In this document: one piece after another, positions 41,125-52,717 of the stretch
Position numbering within the stretch: position 1 is the first letter of the stretch
How the letters are laid out: each line of letters begins with the position of its first letter
Origin: Tillus elongatus
Lineage: Eukaryota; Arthropoda; Insecta; Coleoptera; Cleridae
NCBI GenBank assembly: GCA_964006375.1
Contig: OZ023262.1
Coordinates: 96,306,976 to 96,370,975 of the forward strand
DNA: 64,000 nt
Direction: 5' to 3'
Notes under the pieces: generated by a model
Told to the model about the DNA's origin: nothing
Seen by the model: only the letters and a program-made list of their open reading frames with translations
The model's database searches: none
Translations under genes and position numbers: made by a program

Positions 41125-42200
41125 CGAAATTTTGAAACCCATAATAATGTTAAAGATGTTAAATTGGTTGAAGGCGAGGTTTTGATATCATTTGATGTAG
41201 CGTCCTTATTTCCTAGCGTGCCAACGACGCAAACACTAACCTATTTAAAACAGTTGTTAAAATTGAACAACATAAGTTAAGAGGTTTGCAAAGAATATTT
41301 AACTTTAACAAACCTTTGTAAAAACAAAATATTTTTGAATTTAACAATGAGCTTTTTGAACAAACTGAAGGCACGGCAACCGGCAACCCACTCTGTCCAT
41401 TCGTTGTGGACCTTTTCATGAGTAGATTTGAGACGGATTTAGCAAATGAAAGTGAGTATTTTCCTAGAGTATACTTTCGTTATGTGGACGATATTTTTGC
41501 AGTGTTACTCACATCATACGTTTGCACAAAAAACGGCCGGTTTCAATTTCTTAGTAAATAGATTAATAAAACTTCCCTTAAGTAAAAGTAGATATAGTAG
41601 AGAATGGGAGTACATTAAAAACGTGGCTGAACATAACGGATATTCGGATTGCTTAGTGGCAAAACAAATGAATAGACAAAGAACAAAGAAAATGTTAGCG
41701 GAATGCACGACATTCAGGAAAGATGAATTGGAATTTTGAACCGCTTATCACAAGAGGTCTTGAAGGCATTTTTACGAAAGCCGATTTGCAGCTAACTTTT
41801 TCGACAAAAAATAATTTAAAATGTTTTTTAGGTAATATGAAAGATAAAAATAAAGCCACTTAAATGTTAGGTATCTATGAGATAGGTTATAAATATTGTA
41901 ATCTTAAATACGTTGAGCAGGCCATTGACACTAGATTCAGGGAACATCTGGCACAGCTGAGATACGGTAGCGTAGACAAGTCGTGCGTAATACAACATAG
42001 TTGGGATAATAACCACCACATGGATAAAGAAAATATGAAACTGATCAAAAATGTTAGACTACCAGCTAAGCTAGATGCGTACAAAAGTAGTTATGTTTCT
42101 AAGCCAATAAAAAACAACAGTTCCTTACACCGAGCTCCGCCACTGGTTTGTGATCATCTGTTTGCGCTCTGTCTTTTATACAGATAAACACTCCGAAACT
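41125..42200 (+). pseudogene. Penelope-like reverse transcriptase with GIY-YIG, frameshifted
   Basis: Pieces in order: ISFDVASLFPSVPT (RT block A with catalytic Asp, ~41190), FNNELFEQTEGTATGNPLCP-like block B near 41340, DLFMSRFETDLANE, and RYVDDIFAV (YVDD, ~41480). Then come RLIKLPLSKSRYSREWEYI and a C-terminal GIYEIGYKYCNLKYVEQ with RFREHLAQL (~41880-41960), the GIY-YIG nuclease. Several frameshifts and stops (near 41250, 41500, 41735, 41860) break it. The enzyme class uses the nuclease-made nick to prime reverse transcription. No function remains. Confidence 0.82.
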
Positions 42201-42359
42201 TGTCAGGTAAAGTTAGAAAGGAAGTTCAAAAACCTCGTCCGGCAATCAAAATACAATACACAGAAAATGTACCTGCAAGTTAGTCTCCCTCTCGGTATCG
42301 TTCTTTATCTAAGACAGTATAAAAGGCGATGTTTAGTAGTAAGTAGCTAGATTTTTTCA

Positions 42360-42402
42360 TCCTCTAATGAGGCTAACTTTGTTAGTGAAACGATCGTCGG
42401 GT
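42360..42402 (+). ncRNA. Hammerhead-like ribozyme motif in the Penelope tail
   Basis: Core CTAATGA at 42364-42370 (canonical CTGATGA with the invariant G changed to A), stem II GCTAAC/GTTAGT with loop TTT at 42372-42386, GAAA at 42387-42390, ACG-AT-CGT as short stem III, then C at 42398 as the would-be cleavage base and a weak stem I (TCC/GGG). Position, order and spacing fit a Penelope hammerhead. The G-to-A change probably abolishes cleavage in this copy. Confidence 0.6.
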
Positions 42403-42480
42403 CTTTAAAAAGATATGTTGTGGTGATTGGGGTTATGCAACTGTACTTATCAGTGCTCATCACAGGTACAAATCTTCACT

Positions 42481-43046
42481 TAGTTATGTATGAAATTGGT
42501 TGCTCTAGTTAGGCACTTAACATAGAACGCTCTGTATACGTTACTGAAAACCTCATCTGTGCTTTATTTAGAGTCAAGCTTCCTCAGAATCTCCGATCTT
42601 GGTTAGTAGCGCAGATAGGTCTTATCAAATGCATATTTTGAAAATTTTCGAAAAAGGGGAATTAAGTCTCAAACGACGCATTTTTAACATATGATGCCTG
42701 TATAAAATTTGATCTAGAATTCGATGTGGAATATAAAATTGCAATAACATATATGGTGTCCCATTTAAAATAATGAAGTACATCGTACTTCCGGTTTTAC
42801 TGGAAGCGTTATATGTTTCGAAAGAATTTCGCTGGATTTCACATAACCGCTTATGACCAAACCCACGTTTTCTCGTTGGAATTCGGACTAGAAGGTCACA
42901 AAGTTCCAATGAACACGACTCGCCAAACACGCTGTATTAAAACATAAAATTTCACTTATCCCAGATTCAGTTCTAGGGTGTACCGGAGCAACTTTCTTAA
43001 TGTTCGTGAAAAGGTTGTTTATATCCCAACATTTTTTATTTTTTTA
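42481..43046. other. No gene seen
   Basis: No coding region or shared repeat recognised; an open frame at 42625-42930 has no domain I can identify. Confidence 0.35.
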
Positions 43047-44440
43047 TTTAAACAACACACCACGAGGGCTTACAGCCTAAATACTATCGTATCGTGGGTG
43101 TCGATAAGGAGGAAAGAGGCAACTTGTTAATTCTGAACTTGAAGGTTTCGAGGTTCGGGGGTTTGGTGGTAGGTCATAGGCCGGTAGTTTATTAAGCAGC
43201 GCTGCGTGCCAGACCTGGTAGAATGCTTTGGATATGTCTAGACCGACAATCTCGGATTCACCGTATAGTTCCATAGACTTTTCCAAGAATGGGTGACAAA
43301 GGAAAGGAGGTCGGCAGTTGATCTGCGCTGACGGAATCCATACTGCCTGTCGTGGATTAGACTGTGTTTTTCACGAAATTTTAGTAATTCGGTGTTTATA
43401 TACTTTTCCATCACTTTAGAGACGACTGAAAGGATCGAAATAAGCCTGTAGTTGGTAGGAAGCGCTTTGGATCCTCTCTTGTGGACGGGTTGTACTCGAG
43501 CAGTTTTCCAGTTACTAGGGAATATGCCTCAATTGTAAGATTCTCAAACAGACGAGTCAGGACAGGAGCAAGTTCTGGTGCGCATTTTTGAGAACATTTG
43601 CTGGGATTTCGTCGAGGCCAGAGGCTTTCCTGGTATTAAGAGAAGAGATCGTCTTTCGTACCTTTTTAGTTTTGAAAGTGATATCCGTCATTTTATGCGC
43701 GACATTAGGGACTGTTGGTGGTTGAACATTTGGAGGTGGGTTGAAAGTAGAATTGCCAGCAAACAACAAGCCAAAATGTTCAGCCTTGCCCAGGGCGGTA
43801 GAAACAATTTCATCCCCTGAGACAAGAGGTGGGAACGTGCTCTTGCAGAAATTATTCACAATAGATTTAGCAAGAGTCCAGAAGGGTTCGCTGCCGCTGT
43901 AGCTTAAGAGGACTTTGTTTTTGATGTGGTTATTAAACGAGTTTTTTGCCTCGGAAAGTATGCGGACATAGCGGTTTCTTGCGTCGTTAAATGCTTGACG
44001 GTTTTCTTGACTGGGATTGTGTAGAAGCTTTTTGTGAGCTTTGACCTTTTTAAGTCTGGCCTTGTCACAGGATTTAGAGACCCAAGGCTTTTGAGTAGCT
44101 GCAGAGGTTAATAAATCCCAAACACGACGATGTCATGTTAAAATGGTACCAAGACTACATAACTTCTCGTCACATCAAGTAAAGTCTGTATGTGACGTAA
44201 GATTGTTTAAAGCGCTGTTGAAGGCTTGGATACTGGACTGGCCTAGACCGAATGGCGCAAGATAATTCATGGGTAACTATGGAATTATTGTTGTGCTGTA
44301 GGAATTTTTCTGATGCTGTCGCTGAGTGTTAAATGTAAGGTTCATAGCTTAGATAGGTGTCTGGTAACTCTGAGGAGGAAGAGACGCGAGAGGAGGGTAA
44401 TACGTCATGTGTATTCCAAATGCAGATAACACCTATAGGT
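43047..44440 (-). mobile_element. Non-LTR retrotransposon copy with internal deletion
   Basis: The same family as 38161-39524. The 3' end at 43047 (AACAACACACCACGAGGGC) joins after about 110 bp directly to the RT block A region; the YADD block and C-terminal part are deleted. Upstream it extends further than the other copy. Confidence 0.75.
43150..44110 (-). pseudogene. Non-LTR ORF2 fragment: pre-RT region and first RT blocks
   Basis: Reading on the minus strand from about 44110: KPWVSKSCDKARLKKVKAHKK and FNDARNRYVRILSEAKNSF (the linker between endonuclease and RT), then PNVAHKMTDITFKTKKVRK, SSLNTRKASGLDEIPANVL (the RT 'KAxGxDxIP' block 1) and VGLDISKAFYQVWHAALL (block A). Frameshifts near 43550 and 43290. 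The part after NPRT jumps to the 3' untranslated region. Confidence 0.75.
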
Positions 44441-45008
44441 TTAGATTGCGTTTTGGTGTTTTGAATAACATTTATTAGAAATTTGTGTAACTTCCCTTAA
44501 GAATTTTCGAATGCGATCAGTTACGGATTTACTTTTATATTTATTTTGTGTGAAATAGCAGTTAAATCGAAACTATTGTCTTAAAGGCAATATCTTATTT
44601 TTTGAAGTGCTGCGTTGTAAATTTAATTGCACAGTGAATCAACGGTACTAGGAGTGAATGTCCAGGAAGAAAATAAAAAGGAAGTATAAACGAAAAAAAA
44701 AACATCTTAACCGTACCTATATAAGGTGCCTCTAACCCATTTTGCACCTACACCTCTTTAAAATCTTGTTTATCCTGCACAGATCAGGTCCCGTAAGTTT
44801 CTTGAGGGTTGTTTCCGAGAAATTTTTCTTGTGGTTTATGCATTGAGGATAGTAGTAGGCACGCAGAAGGGGTAGAACACTAACTTTGAAAAGATGAACA
44901 TAAAAATGCTGATTTTAATATTTGATGCACTATTATTCCACTAGATTTAAATTGGGAATACATGTGACGTATTCCCGCTCCACTCTCTGATTGGTCGAGA
45001 GTTACCAG
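44441..45008. other. No gene; repeat shared with 720-830
   Basis: About 44780-44900 aligns with 720-830 (GGTCCCGTAAGTTTC, GAGAAATTTTTCTTGTGG). No other feature. Confidence 0.4.
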
Positions 45009-45017
45009 ACATCCTAT

Positions 45018-45371
45018 ATAAGGCTAGATGCATTCTCAACACAATTAGAACCGTAGACTGGTTTCGCTCCAATTAGAGCTCGTCAGTACGACATACTAAT
45101 AGTAGCGAAAATACACCTATAAAGTAATACGGCTATGGTAGCCAGCCTTCCAACACTAAGTGAATGGTAAGACACGAAGCAACGTGCCGCCACCTAGTTG
45201 CGGAACCAAGTAGTATGTTGTCACGCCAGCTCCAAATAACGCAAAGTGTTAAAAAATAGAGACTGTATACAACCAACTAACAATTTAGTAAATTGTCAGC
45301 CCTGGCCCATTTCTACCCTAATATAGGAACAAAGTAGGTAAGGCTAGATGCATTCTCAGCACAATTAGAAT
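45018..45371 (-). mobile_element. Retrozyme (hammerhead retroelement) insertion, about 1.1 units
   Basis: Flanked by the 9-bp direct repeat ACATCCTAT (45009-45017 and 45372-45380). It starts near AAGGCTAGATGCATTC and contains one full unit plus the first 30 bp of the next (period about 320 bp). One hammerhead on the minus strand, none in the partial unit. The junction near CTAGATGCATTC is the same as at 49879, so one end of insertion is fixed. Confidence 0.75.
45051..45091 (-). ncRNA. Hammerhead ribozyme, type I
   Basis: Minus strand: stem I TCGTA/TACGG, core CTGACGA, stem II GCTCT/GGAGC with loop AATT, GAAA, stem III ACC/AGT, cleavage C before TACGG. All invariant core bases are present (the variable seventh base is C). 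Stem III carries a C-A mismatch, so cleavage may be weakened. Confidence 0.75.
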
Positions 45372-45477
45372 ACATCCTATCTCAACACAATTCAAAACAA
45401 CCTATCTAATCTAGAAACCTTGTGTTAAATGCCTGTTTTGTCGAAACTGTCATATGCACATGTGTTACGTAAGAAAG

Positions 45478-45522
45478 TGAGTGGGTAAATGAATGAGTTA
45501 GTGAGTTAGTGAGTAAGTGAGT
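45478..45522. repeat. GAGT-type microsatellite
   Basis: Short imperfect run of GTGAGT/GTTA motifs. No other feature in 45381-45656. Confidence 0.7.
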
Positions 45523-45656
45523 GTAATTCTGCTTGTATTCATGCGCTGCTTGTTTCTTTGAGATTGCGCTGTGCGCCGGTGAATTTGACAATTGTTGGGT
45601 ATAATATTTACATTCCCTACCCAAGCACAAGTCTTTGACTTTTGTCGGCTAGTTTG

Positions 45657-47352
<1,696 letters not shown>

Positions 47353-47749
47353 CCCTATTATATTATACATACAAAGAAAATATTAAATGGTGTTTTTTGG
47401 TAAGCGCATCACTTGAGAACTGCTGGACAGGTTTGCCTAATTTTATTTCCAAAATATTCATAATAGTCCGAGTAAGATTTTTAAGTTAATAAAAATTTTA
47501 AATGTTGGGTGGAAAATTTAATAATTCAGGAAAATCTGATGGTGCTTTTTTCTCCGATTTATTTCGCTACGTGCGCAGAAATCGTTTGACATAATTAAAA
47601 TTTAGACCGGACAAGGTCTGTCGGGTCAGCCAGTACTACATAGATTTGTAAAAATTTGTGTACGTGTTTAACATAATATGTAGACTAACTTTATAGCATA
47701 TTATGGCGTTTGACAATATTAGGTACATATATGCGTGTCCAGCCATACA
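47353..47749. other. No gene seen
   Basis: Short TA-HINE-like words (GGAAAATCTGATGG) near 47530 only. Confidence 0.35.
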
Positions 47750-48549
47750 GTGTGTAAATGAAGACCCTGAAGCAGCCAGCCATCATATACAAAATTACCT
47801 TTCATTGCTACAAAGATGGTTAGACAAATGGAAGATAACGATCAATGAAGCAAAGTCATAGGATGTCACATTCACTCTGAACCGCCAGACTTGTCCAGAG
47901 ACACAGAAATTCCTTAAGCTGATCATACTAGATATCTGGGACTACATCTAGACAAACGACTCACATGGAGTACCCACATTAAAAAGAACCGTAAAGAGAT
48001 GGATCTGAGAATGAAGAAACTCTACTGGCTAATAGGTAGAAAATCTCCAATTGCCATAGAAAACAATGTCCTGGTTTACAAGGCTATAATCAAGCCAATC
48101 TGGACCTATGGCCTAGAATTATGGGGATCCTCCAAAGTATCCAACACTAACCTAGTTCAGTGCTTTCAGTCCAAAGCCCTCCGCATCATAACAGATGCTT
48201 CTTGGTATGTAAGCAACCACACCCTTCACAGAGATCTAAATATACCCTTCGGATCAGAAGAAATAACTAGAAGAGCAAACAAACACCTTCAAAAACTGGA
48301 AGCACATCCAAATGATGCCGTTAGACCATTGCTTGAAAACCAAACAAGACGACTGAATAGAAAGTGGCAATCAGATCTATGGAGGCAGGTATGAAATAAA
48401 ATCACAATTGCCGGATAGCACCAATGGGTGTAATTCCTTCATGTCAATTTCTTGTCAGCAGATTTACTTATAGAACTCAATGTATATACATATTATTAGT
48501 TAATGTATATAATATATTAGGTGGTTCTGATTGTAAATATTAGTGTACA

Positions 48550-48645
<96 letters not shown>
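47750..48645 (+). mobile_element. 5'-truncated Jockey-type element with a (TA)n tail
   Basis: It begins within the RT/C-terminal coding region and runs into a 3' end AGTGTACAATAAATA followed directly by (TA)n 48554-48645. This is the one long TA tract not derived from a TA-HINE; here the microsatellite is the 3' tail of a retroelement. Confidence 0.75.
47756..48394 (+). pseudogene. Jockey-type ORF2, C-terminal region
   Basis: AASHHIQNYLSLLQRWLDKWKI with NEAKS (then TAG, ~47861) corresponds to the RT palm/thumb transition. A frameshift near 47905 precedes LGLHLDKRLTWSTHI-like sequence. From 47999 the frame is open: KKLYWLIGRKSPI, IIKPIWTYGLELWGSSK, FQSKALRIITDASWYV, and the end at WRQV TGA 48394. 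The last blocks are typical of Jockey elements. No catalytic residues remain in this fragment. Confidence 0.85.
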
Positions 48646-48648
<3 letters not shown>

Positions 48649-49262
48649 CGTGTCGAATTGAAAACCTCTTTTTAATTTGGCTTAGAAACAAATATATTTA
48701 AACGCAGGAACAGTTTTTGACAACTAATTAACGTTTATTATTATTTTTCGTTCCTTAATTTAGAAATACGGCCGCGCTAGAATTTATTAAAAGCTATTTA
48801 AATGTAATTTTGGCACCGTCTTTTGAAAGCAGGGGCTTGATTATTTCCTCTAACTAATAATGAAACTGCCATTTAATCTCACTTAAATGTAGAGGCTTCC
48901 AAGCGCCCTGCAAATAGTTTAATAATAATAAAACAAGAAAATGAATTCTCCATCGGCAAAATTAAATTTCCTACGTGAACAGGGAAATTACACCGACATA
49001 GAAATTGTATTGTGCGAGCGTGACTTAATTTCTTCTCCGCCTGCTGCCAATTTGCATTATTTTGTGCAACTGTCATGCGAAACTCATTGCCTCCATTATT
49101 AGTTTCTTAATTACATTTGCTTTAAAAAAGTAATAAACGTATAAAGTAGACTAGTGGTACTTTATTGAAGTCACAAATAGCTATTAGAACTTCATCGCTA
49201 CCACTTGGTTCTATTATTTTATTAAATCCATTAAAGCAAAAGACTGGTTTGATTTTAAAAGT
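48646..49262. other. No gene seen
   Basis: Unique-looking, AT-rich sequence; no repeat partner or coding region recognised. Confidence 0.4.
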
Positions 49263-49690
49263 CTGGACGTAGCAAGTATGATAGTGAATGTTCATAAAAA
49301 ATTATATATGCAATATTTTTATTGAAAATTATATATGCGCCAATAAAAATTAAAATTTGCCTGTAATAATAAATAGATCTTCTTAACCCCAAAAAAATGT
49401 TTATCTTGTGCAGTGCTCTGACCTCCAGTGGTAACCTTTTTTTAATTAAATGCGCATAACTTTTTTGCTTTTAACTTAAGGATCTAAATTTTCGCACATA
49501 ATATTCTTTTTATAACATAACCCTGCCTAACAAATTTTGTTGCCATGGCTTTGTTATTTTTGCCGATATAAAAATTTTCCGAAACAAAATCTAAAATTTT
49601 CCCCGAAAAACTAGTCCGATTTTCCTGGCTAATGACTTATCCAAGCTACTTACAGAAGAAAGGCACGTACAAATTTCATTTAAATCGGCC
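49263..49690 (-). mobile_element. TA-HINE 3' half, continued at 54889-54960
   Basis: CTGGACGTAGCAAG with a deletion in the 3' stem, then core blocks CTAGTCCGATTTTCCTGG and TTTAAATCGGCC. At the point of the expected TA tract the TIR of another transposon starts; the missing 5' half (CTTACCCTGGATATGGG) is found at 54900 after 5.2 kb of nested insertions. Confidence 0.7.
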
Positions 49691-49691
49691 T

Positions 49692-49850
49692 ATTATTATA
49701 TTTTGCGGCAAAATTATGAAATGAATTCATTAAAATTTGAGCGATTTGTCTTCTGACGAAATGCTTGGATACGTTAAGTCCAGTTTTCAAAAATACACAT
49801 TTTTGCATAAAATTTACGTTTCTCCCACTTCTGCCTTTCAAATGTGACAT
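49692..49850 (+). mobile_element. Left terminal repeat of a TIR transposon
   Basis: TTTTGCGGCAAAATTATGAA, TGAGCGATTTGT, ACGAAATGCTTGG, AAAATACACATTTTTGCAT and TTTCAAATGTGACATTATCGAC are inverted at 54730-54888. The right end reads ...CAGTGAGCGGCAAAAC on the minus strand and abuts TATA, Tc1/mariner style. Everything between, 49851-54729, lies inside this element; no transposase of its own is identified. Confidence 0.6.
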
Positions 49851-49908
49851 TATCGACATCTTATTTTTAAATTATCCAAGACTAGATGCATTCTCGCAAC
49901 AATTAGAA

Positions 49909-49949
49909 CCGTAGACCGGTTTCGCTCTCATTAGAGCTCTTCAGTACGG
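49909..49949 (-). ncRNA. Hammerhead ribozyme, type I, complete core
   Basis: Minus strand, 5' to 3': stem I CCGTA, core CTGAAGA, stem II GCTCT-AATG-AGAGC, GAAA, stem III ACC/GGT with no loop, cleavage base C, stem I' TACGG. Predicted cut between 49914 and 49913. Stems I and II are perfect 5-bp helices and all invariant bases are present. The loop-less stem III is typical of retrozyme hammerheads, which cleave best as dimers, consistent with tandem units. Confidence 0.88.
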
Positions 49950-50033
49950 CATACTAATTGTAGCAAAAATGCACCAAAAATAACACGGCCATAGTATAGC
50001 CAGTCTTAAAACACTAAGTGAGTGGTGAACGCT

Positions 50034-51006
50034 CCCGCCACAGATTCGTGCCTTGAGTCTTACAAAGCCCCTGAAGGAACCTCCTTTAAGGTATTCTGGG
50101 GCCTGTGAAGGGTTAGCTTGTGCCCACTGGGGAAGCAACTAGGGGTTAATGGGACTTAGGTTCCTCCAACACAGCAGAGCAGCCACGGCCGGACTACTGA
50201 TGGCTCTGAGGAACACGGATGTGGCCCTCATTCAGGAACCGTACTGCTATAAAGGAAAGTTTATCTACAGCAGGTCCAGCGAGAACCCGAGGGCCTGAAT
50301 TTTTGTCAGGGAAAGGATAGAGTTTCTGCCTTTAATCAATGTCTGTTCCAGCGACCTGGCAATGATCAAAATCCGATGTGGAGGAGTGGATGGGCCGAGG
50401 GACATTACTGTCGGATCAGCCTATCTGCCAGGGGACAGCACGGACCCTCCTCCACCCAAGGAATTGTAGCAGCTGATGGTGGGTAGGAGAGCAGGTGGAT
50501 GGCAGACCATCATCGGCATGGATGCGAACACACACCATGAGTTGTGGGGAAGCTCGGACACAAAATCTAAGGGTGAGGCGCTTTTACAAGTCTTTATGAA
50601 ATTTAATTTAGACATATTGAATAGAGGTAATAAGCCGACCTTCGTCACAACACGGCATGAGGAAGTTTTAGGTCTAACGGTTTCCACCCAGTTTCTGGGT
50701 GACCTTGTTAAGATTTTTTGTGTGTGGGGATTTGAGTAGCTTAGACCACAGAAACATCCGGTTTGAAATCGCCAAAGTCGAAAGACAAACGGTATGGTAC
50801 CGGGACCCCGCAAGGCGGACTGGGAACCCTACAGGGCAGACCTAGCAGTGGAACTGCGAGGGGTTAGGAGTACCATAGACAATACAATATACCTCGAGAT
50901 TACGGCAGCCCAAGTGCGAGACGCAATCAGCTCGGCCTATAACGCCAACTGCCCCCTGAAAACGAGGGCGTCCACCAGCAAAGTTTCGTGGTGGAACGAG
51001 GACCTG
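50034..51006 (+). pseudogene. Non-LTR endonuclease domain (I/R1/Jockey-type) captured in a retrozyme
   Basis: APE-type endonuclease motifs in order: RNTDVALIQEPYCYKGK (catalytic Glu, ~50236), VGSAYLPGD, GWQTIIGMDANTHHELWGSS (Asp and Asn, ~50510), ILNRGNKPTFVT, then, after a frameshift near 50735, SSLDHRNIRFEI at the usual SDH position (~50745). TGA and TAG stops (50296, 50467) and the shift make it non-coding. Such enzymes nick the target to prime reverse transcription. The same fragment lies reversed at 59956-60930. The joint to the retrozyme on its left shares CGCCAC, suggesting template switching. Confidence 0.82.
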
Positions 51007-51190
51007 CCGCCACCTAGTTGCGGAACCAAGTACTATGTTGTCACGCCCGCTCCAAATAACACAGAGTGTTAAAAAATAGAGACAGTATACAACTAACTAA
51101 CAATTTAAAAAATTGTTGGCCCTGGCCCATTTCTACCCCAATATAGGGACGAAGTATGTAAGACTAGATGCATTCTCGCAACAATTAGAA

Positions 51191-51231
51191 CCGTAGACCG
51201 GTTTCGCTCTCATTAGAGCTCTTCAGTACGG
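51191..51231 (-). ncRNA. Hammerhead ribozyme, type I, complete core
   Basis: Same 41 positions as at 49909: CCGTA/TACGG, CTGAAGA, GCTCT/AGAGC, GAAA, ACC/GGT, cut between 51196 and 51195. The distance to the next hammerhead (308) gives the size of the RNA monomer. Confidence 0.88.
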
Positions 51232-51498
51232 CATACTAATTGTAGCAAAAATGCACCAAAAATAACACGGCCATAGTATAGCCAGTCTTAAAACACTAAG
51301 TGAGTGGTGAACGTGTCGCCACCTAGTTCGGAACCAAGTACTATGTTGTCACGCCCGCTCCAAATAACACAGAGTGTTAAAAAATAGAGACAGTATACAA
51401 CTAACTAACAATTCAAAAAATTGTTAGCCCTGGCCCATTTATACCCCAATATAGGGACAAAGTATGTAAGACTAGATGCATTCTCGCAACAATTAGAA

Positions 51499-51539
51499 CC
51501 GTAGACCGGTTTCGCTCTCATTAGAACTCTTCAGTACGG
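51499..51539 (-). ncRNA. Hammerhead ribozyme, type I, one wobble in stem II
   Basis: Identical to its neighbour except for a C-to-T change on the minus strand that turns one stem II pair into a U-G wobble. Core intact; predicted cut between 51504 and 51503. Confidence 0.85.
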
Positions 51540-51697
51540 CATACTAATTGTAGCAAAAATGCACCAAAAATAACACGGCCATAGTATAGCCAGTCTTAAA
51601 ACACTAAGTGAGTGGTGAACGTGTCGCCACCTAGTTCGGAACCAAGTACTATGTTGTCACGCCCGCTCCAAATAACACAGAGTGTTTAAATTATCCA

Positions 51698-51948
51698 CTT
51701 TTGAATTTTGAAAAAATTTCTTCAAATAAGCGCGAACTAGAGCCTCCATAAAATTTTGCAGATACCTTCCTTTTATAAGTGGCTTGGGTAAGTTCGTTAT
51801 CGTTATATAAAAAGTAAACTATATACCAAAACCCAGATCTCTACATTACAAGAAAGAAAATTTATAAGCATTTAATTTTTTTTTAATGCTTGGTGTCAGC
51901 TTATTTATATGAGAATTCACTACCATAACGCACTTGCTGCATACAGAT
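51698..51948 (+). mobile_element. TA-HINE with internal deletion
   Basis: CTTTTGAATTTTGAAAAAAT and CGCGAACTAG are joined after a few bases to CCTTCCTTTTATAAGTGG, so the (TA)n tract and GGGGTCAG block are gone. The 3' block and ACGCACTTGCTGCAT end are present. Confidence 0.7.
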
Positions 51949-52717
51949 CTCTTTTTTTAATAGATCATTGAACTGTCGACACGATACAACAAAAACCTTG
52001 ATACCTCCATCGTTACATTTTCGAATGAAAGTCGTTTAAAGAGTGGAAAACATAAACTTTATGCATAACAACAATCGGAAGATAAAAGCTCTTATTCAAC
52101 AAATTAAAGAATTGTTTCTTCTAAATATAGTGTTCGACCATTCCACCGACAATAAGCAATTCTGTTGACACGTTCCTCTTATACATTGCGAGTGACGTCA
52201 GGGCTAAATCGACTTATTTCATACCTAATTCGATTTTTCAAATCTTCTAGGTTATTTGGTTTGTTAATATAGATTTTTGATTTTAAATACCTGCATACAA
52301 AAATTTGTGGCGTGAGATCTGGGGACTTGAAGCGCCACTCTATGGGTACTCGCCTATCGATCCACGTATCAGGAAACCAGTCATTAAAAAACTTGCGAAC
52401 AGGACGAGCAAAGTGCGACGCTGCACCGTCCTGCTGCAACCAAATATCACCACTTGATAAATCAGGATCATCTTCATTTGGAAAGCGTGCAGCAAGTGCA
52501 GGAATAAGCTCATCCCTTAGAATATTATGATATCGCTGCCCAGTGAGAGATTCGTCAAAAAAGAAAGGACCTATTATCATATCGTGGACTATTCCTGCCC
52601 ACACGTTAATTTGGAGGGTTTTGTCTATGTGCTTCAGTCGTACACTTAAATATCTGTAATTTTGTTTATTCACTGATCCATTTAGCCAGAATAATGCTTT
52701 CTCTGCAAAAATAGTGC

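Larger units (their letters stand above)
41125..42480 (+). mobile_element. Second Penelope-like element, RT plus GIY-YIG, decayed
   Basis: It starts within the reverse transcriptase (5' truncated) and runs to a 3' tail (TTATCAGTGCTCATCACAGG, CTTCACTTAG) that recurs at 14400-14445 and 16700-16745. A hammerhead-like motif lies in the tail at 42360-42402. It differs from the element at 19305, so two Penelope lineages are present. Confidence 0.8.
49879..51684 (-). mobile_element. Retrozyme array, three ~308-bp units, with a captured endonuclease fragment
   Basis: A 13-bp perfect direct repeat, TTTAAATTATCCA, flanks the array (49866-49878; 51685-51697). Unit starts AGACTAGATG lie at 49879, 51161 and 51469; the last two are exactly 308 bp apart. 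Each unit carries a hammerhead on the minus strand. The first unit is split by a 973-bp non-LTR endonuclease piece (50034-51006). Tandem hammerhead units with target duplications are the described structure of animal retrozymes. Confidence 0.82.
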
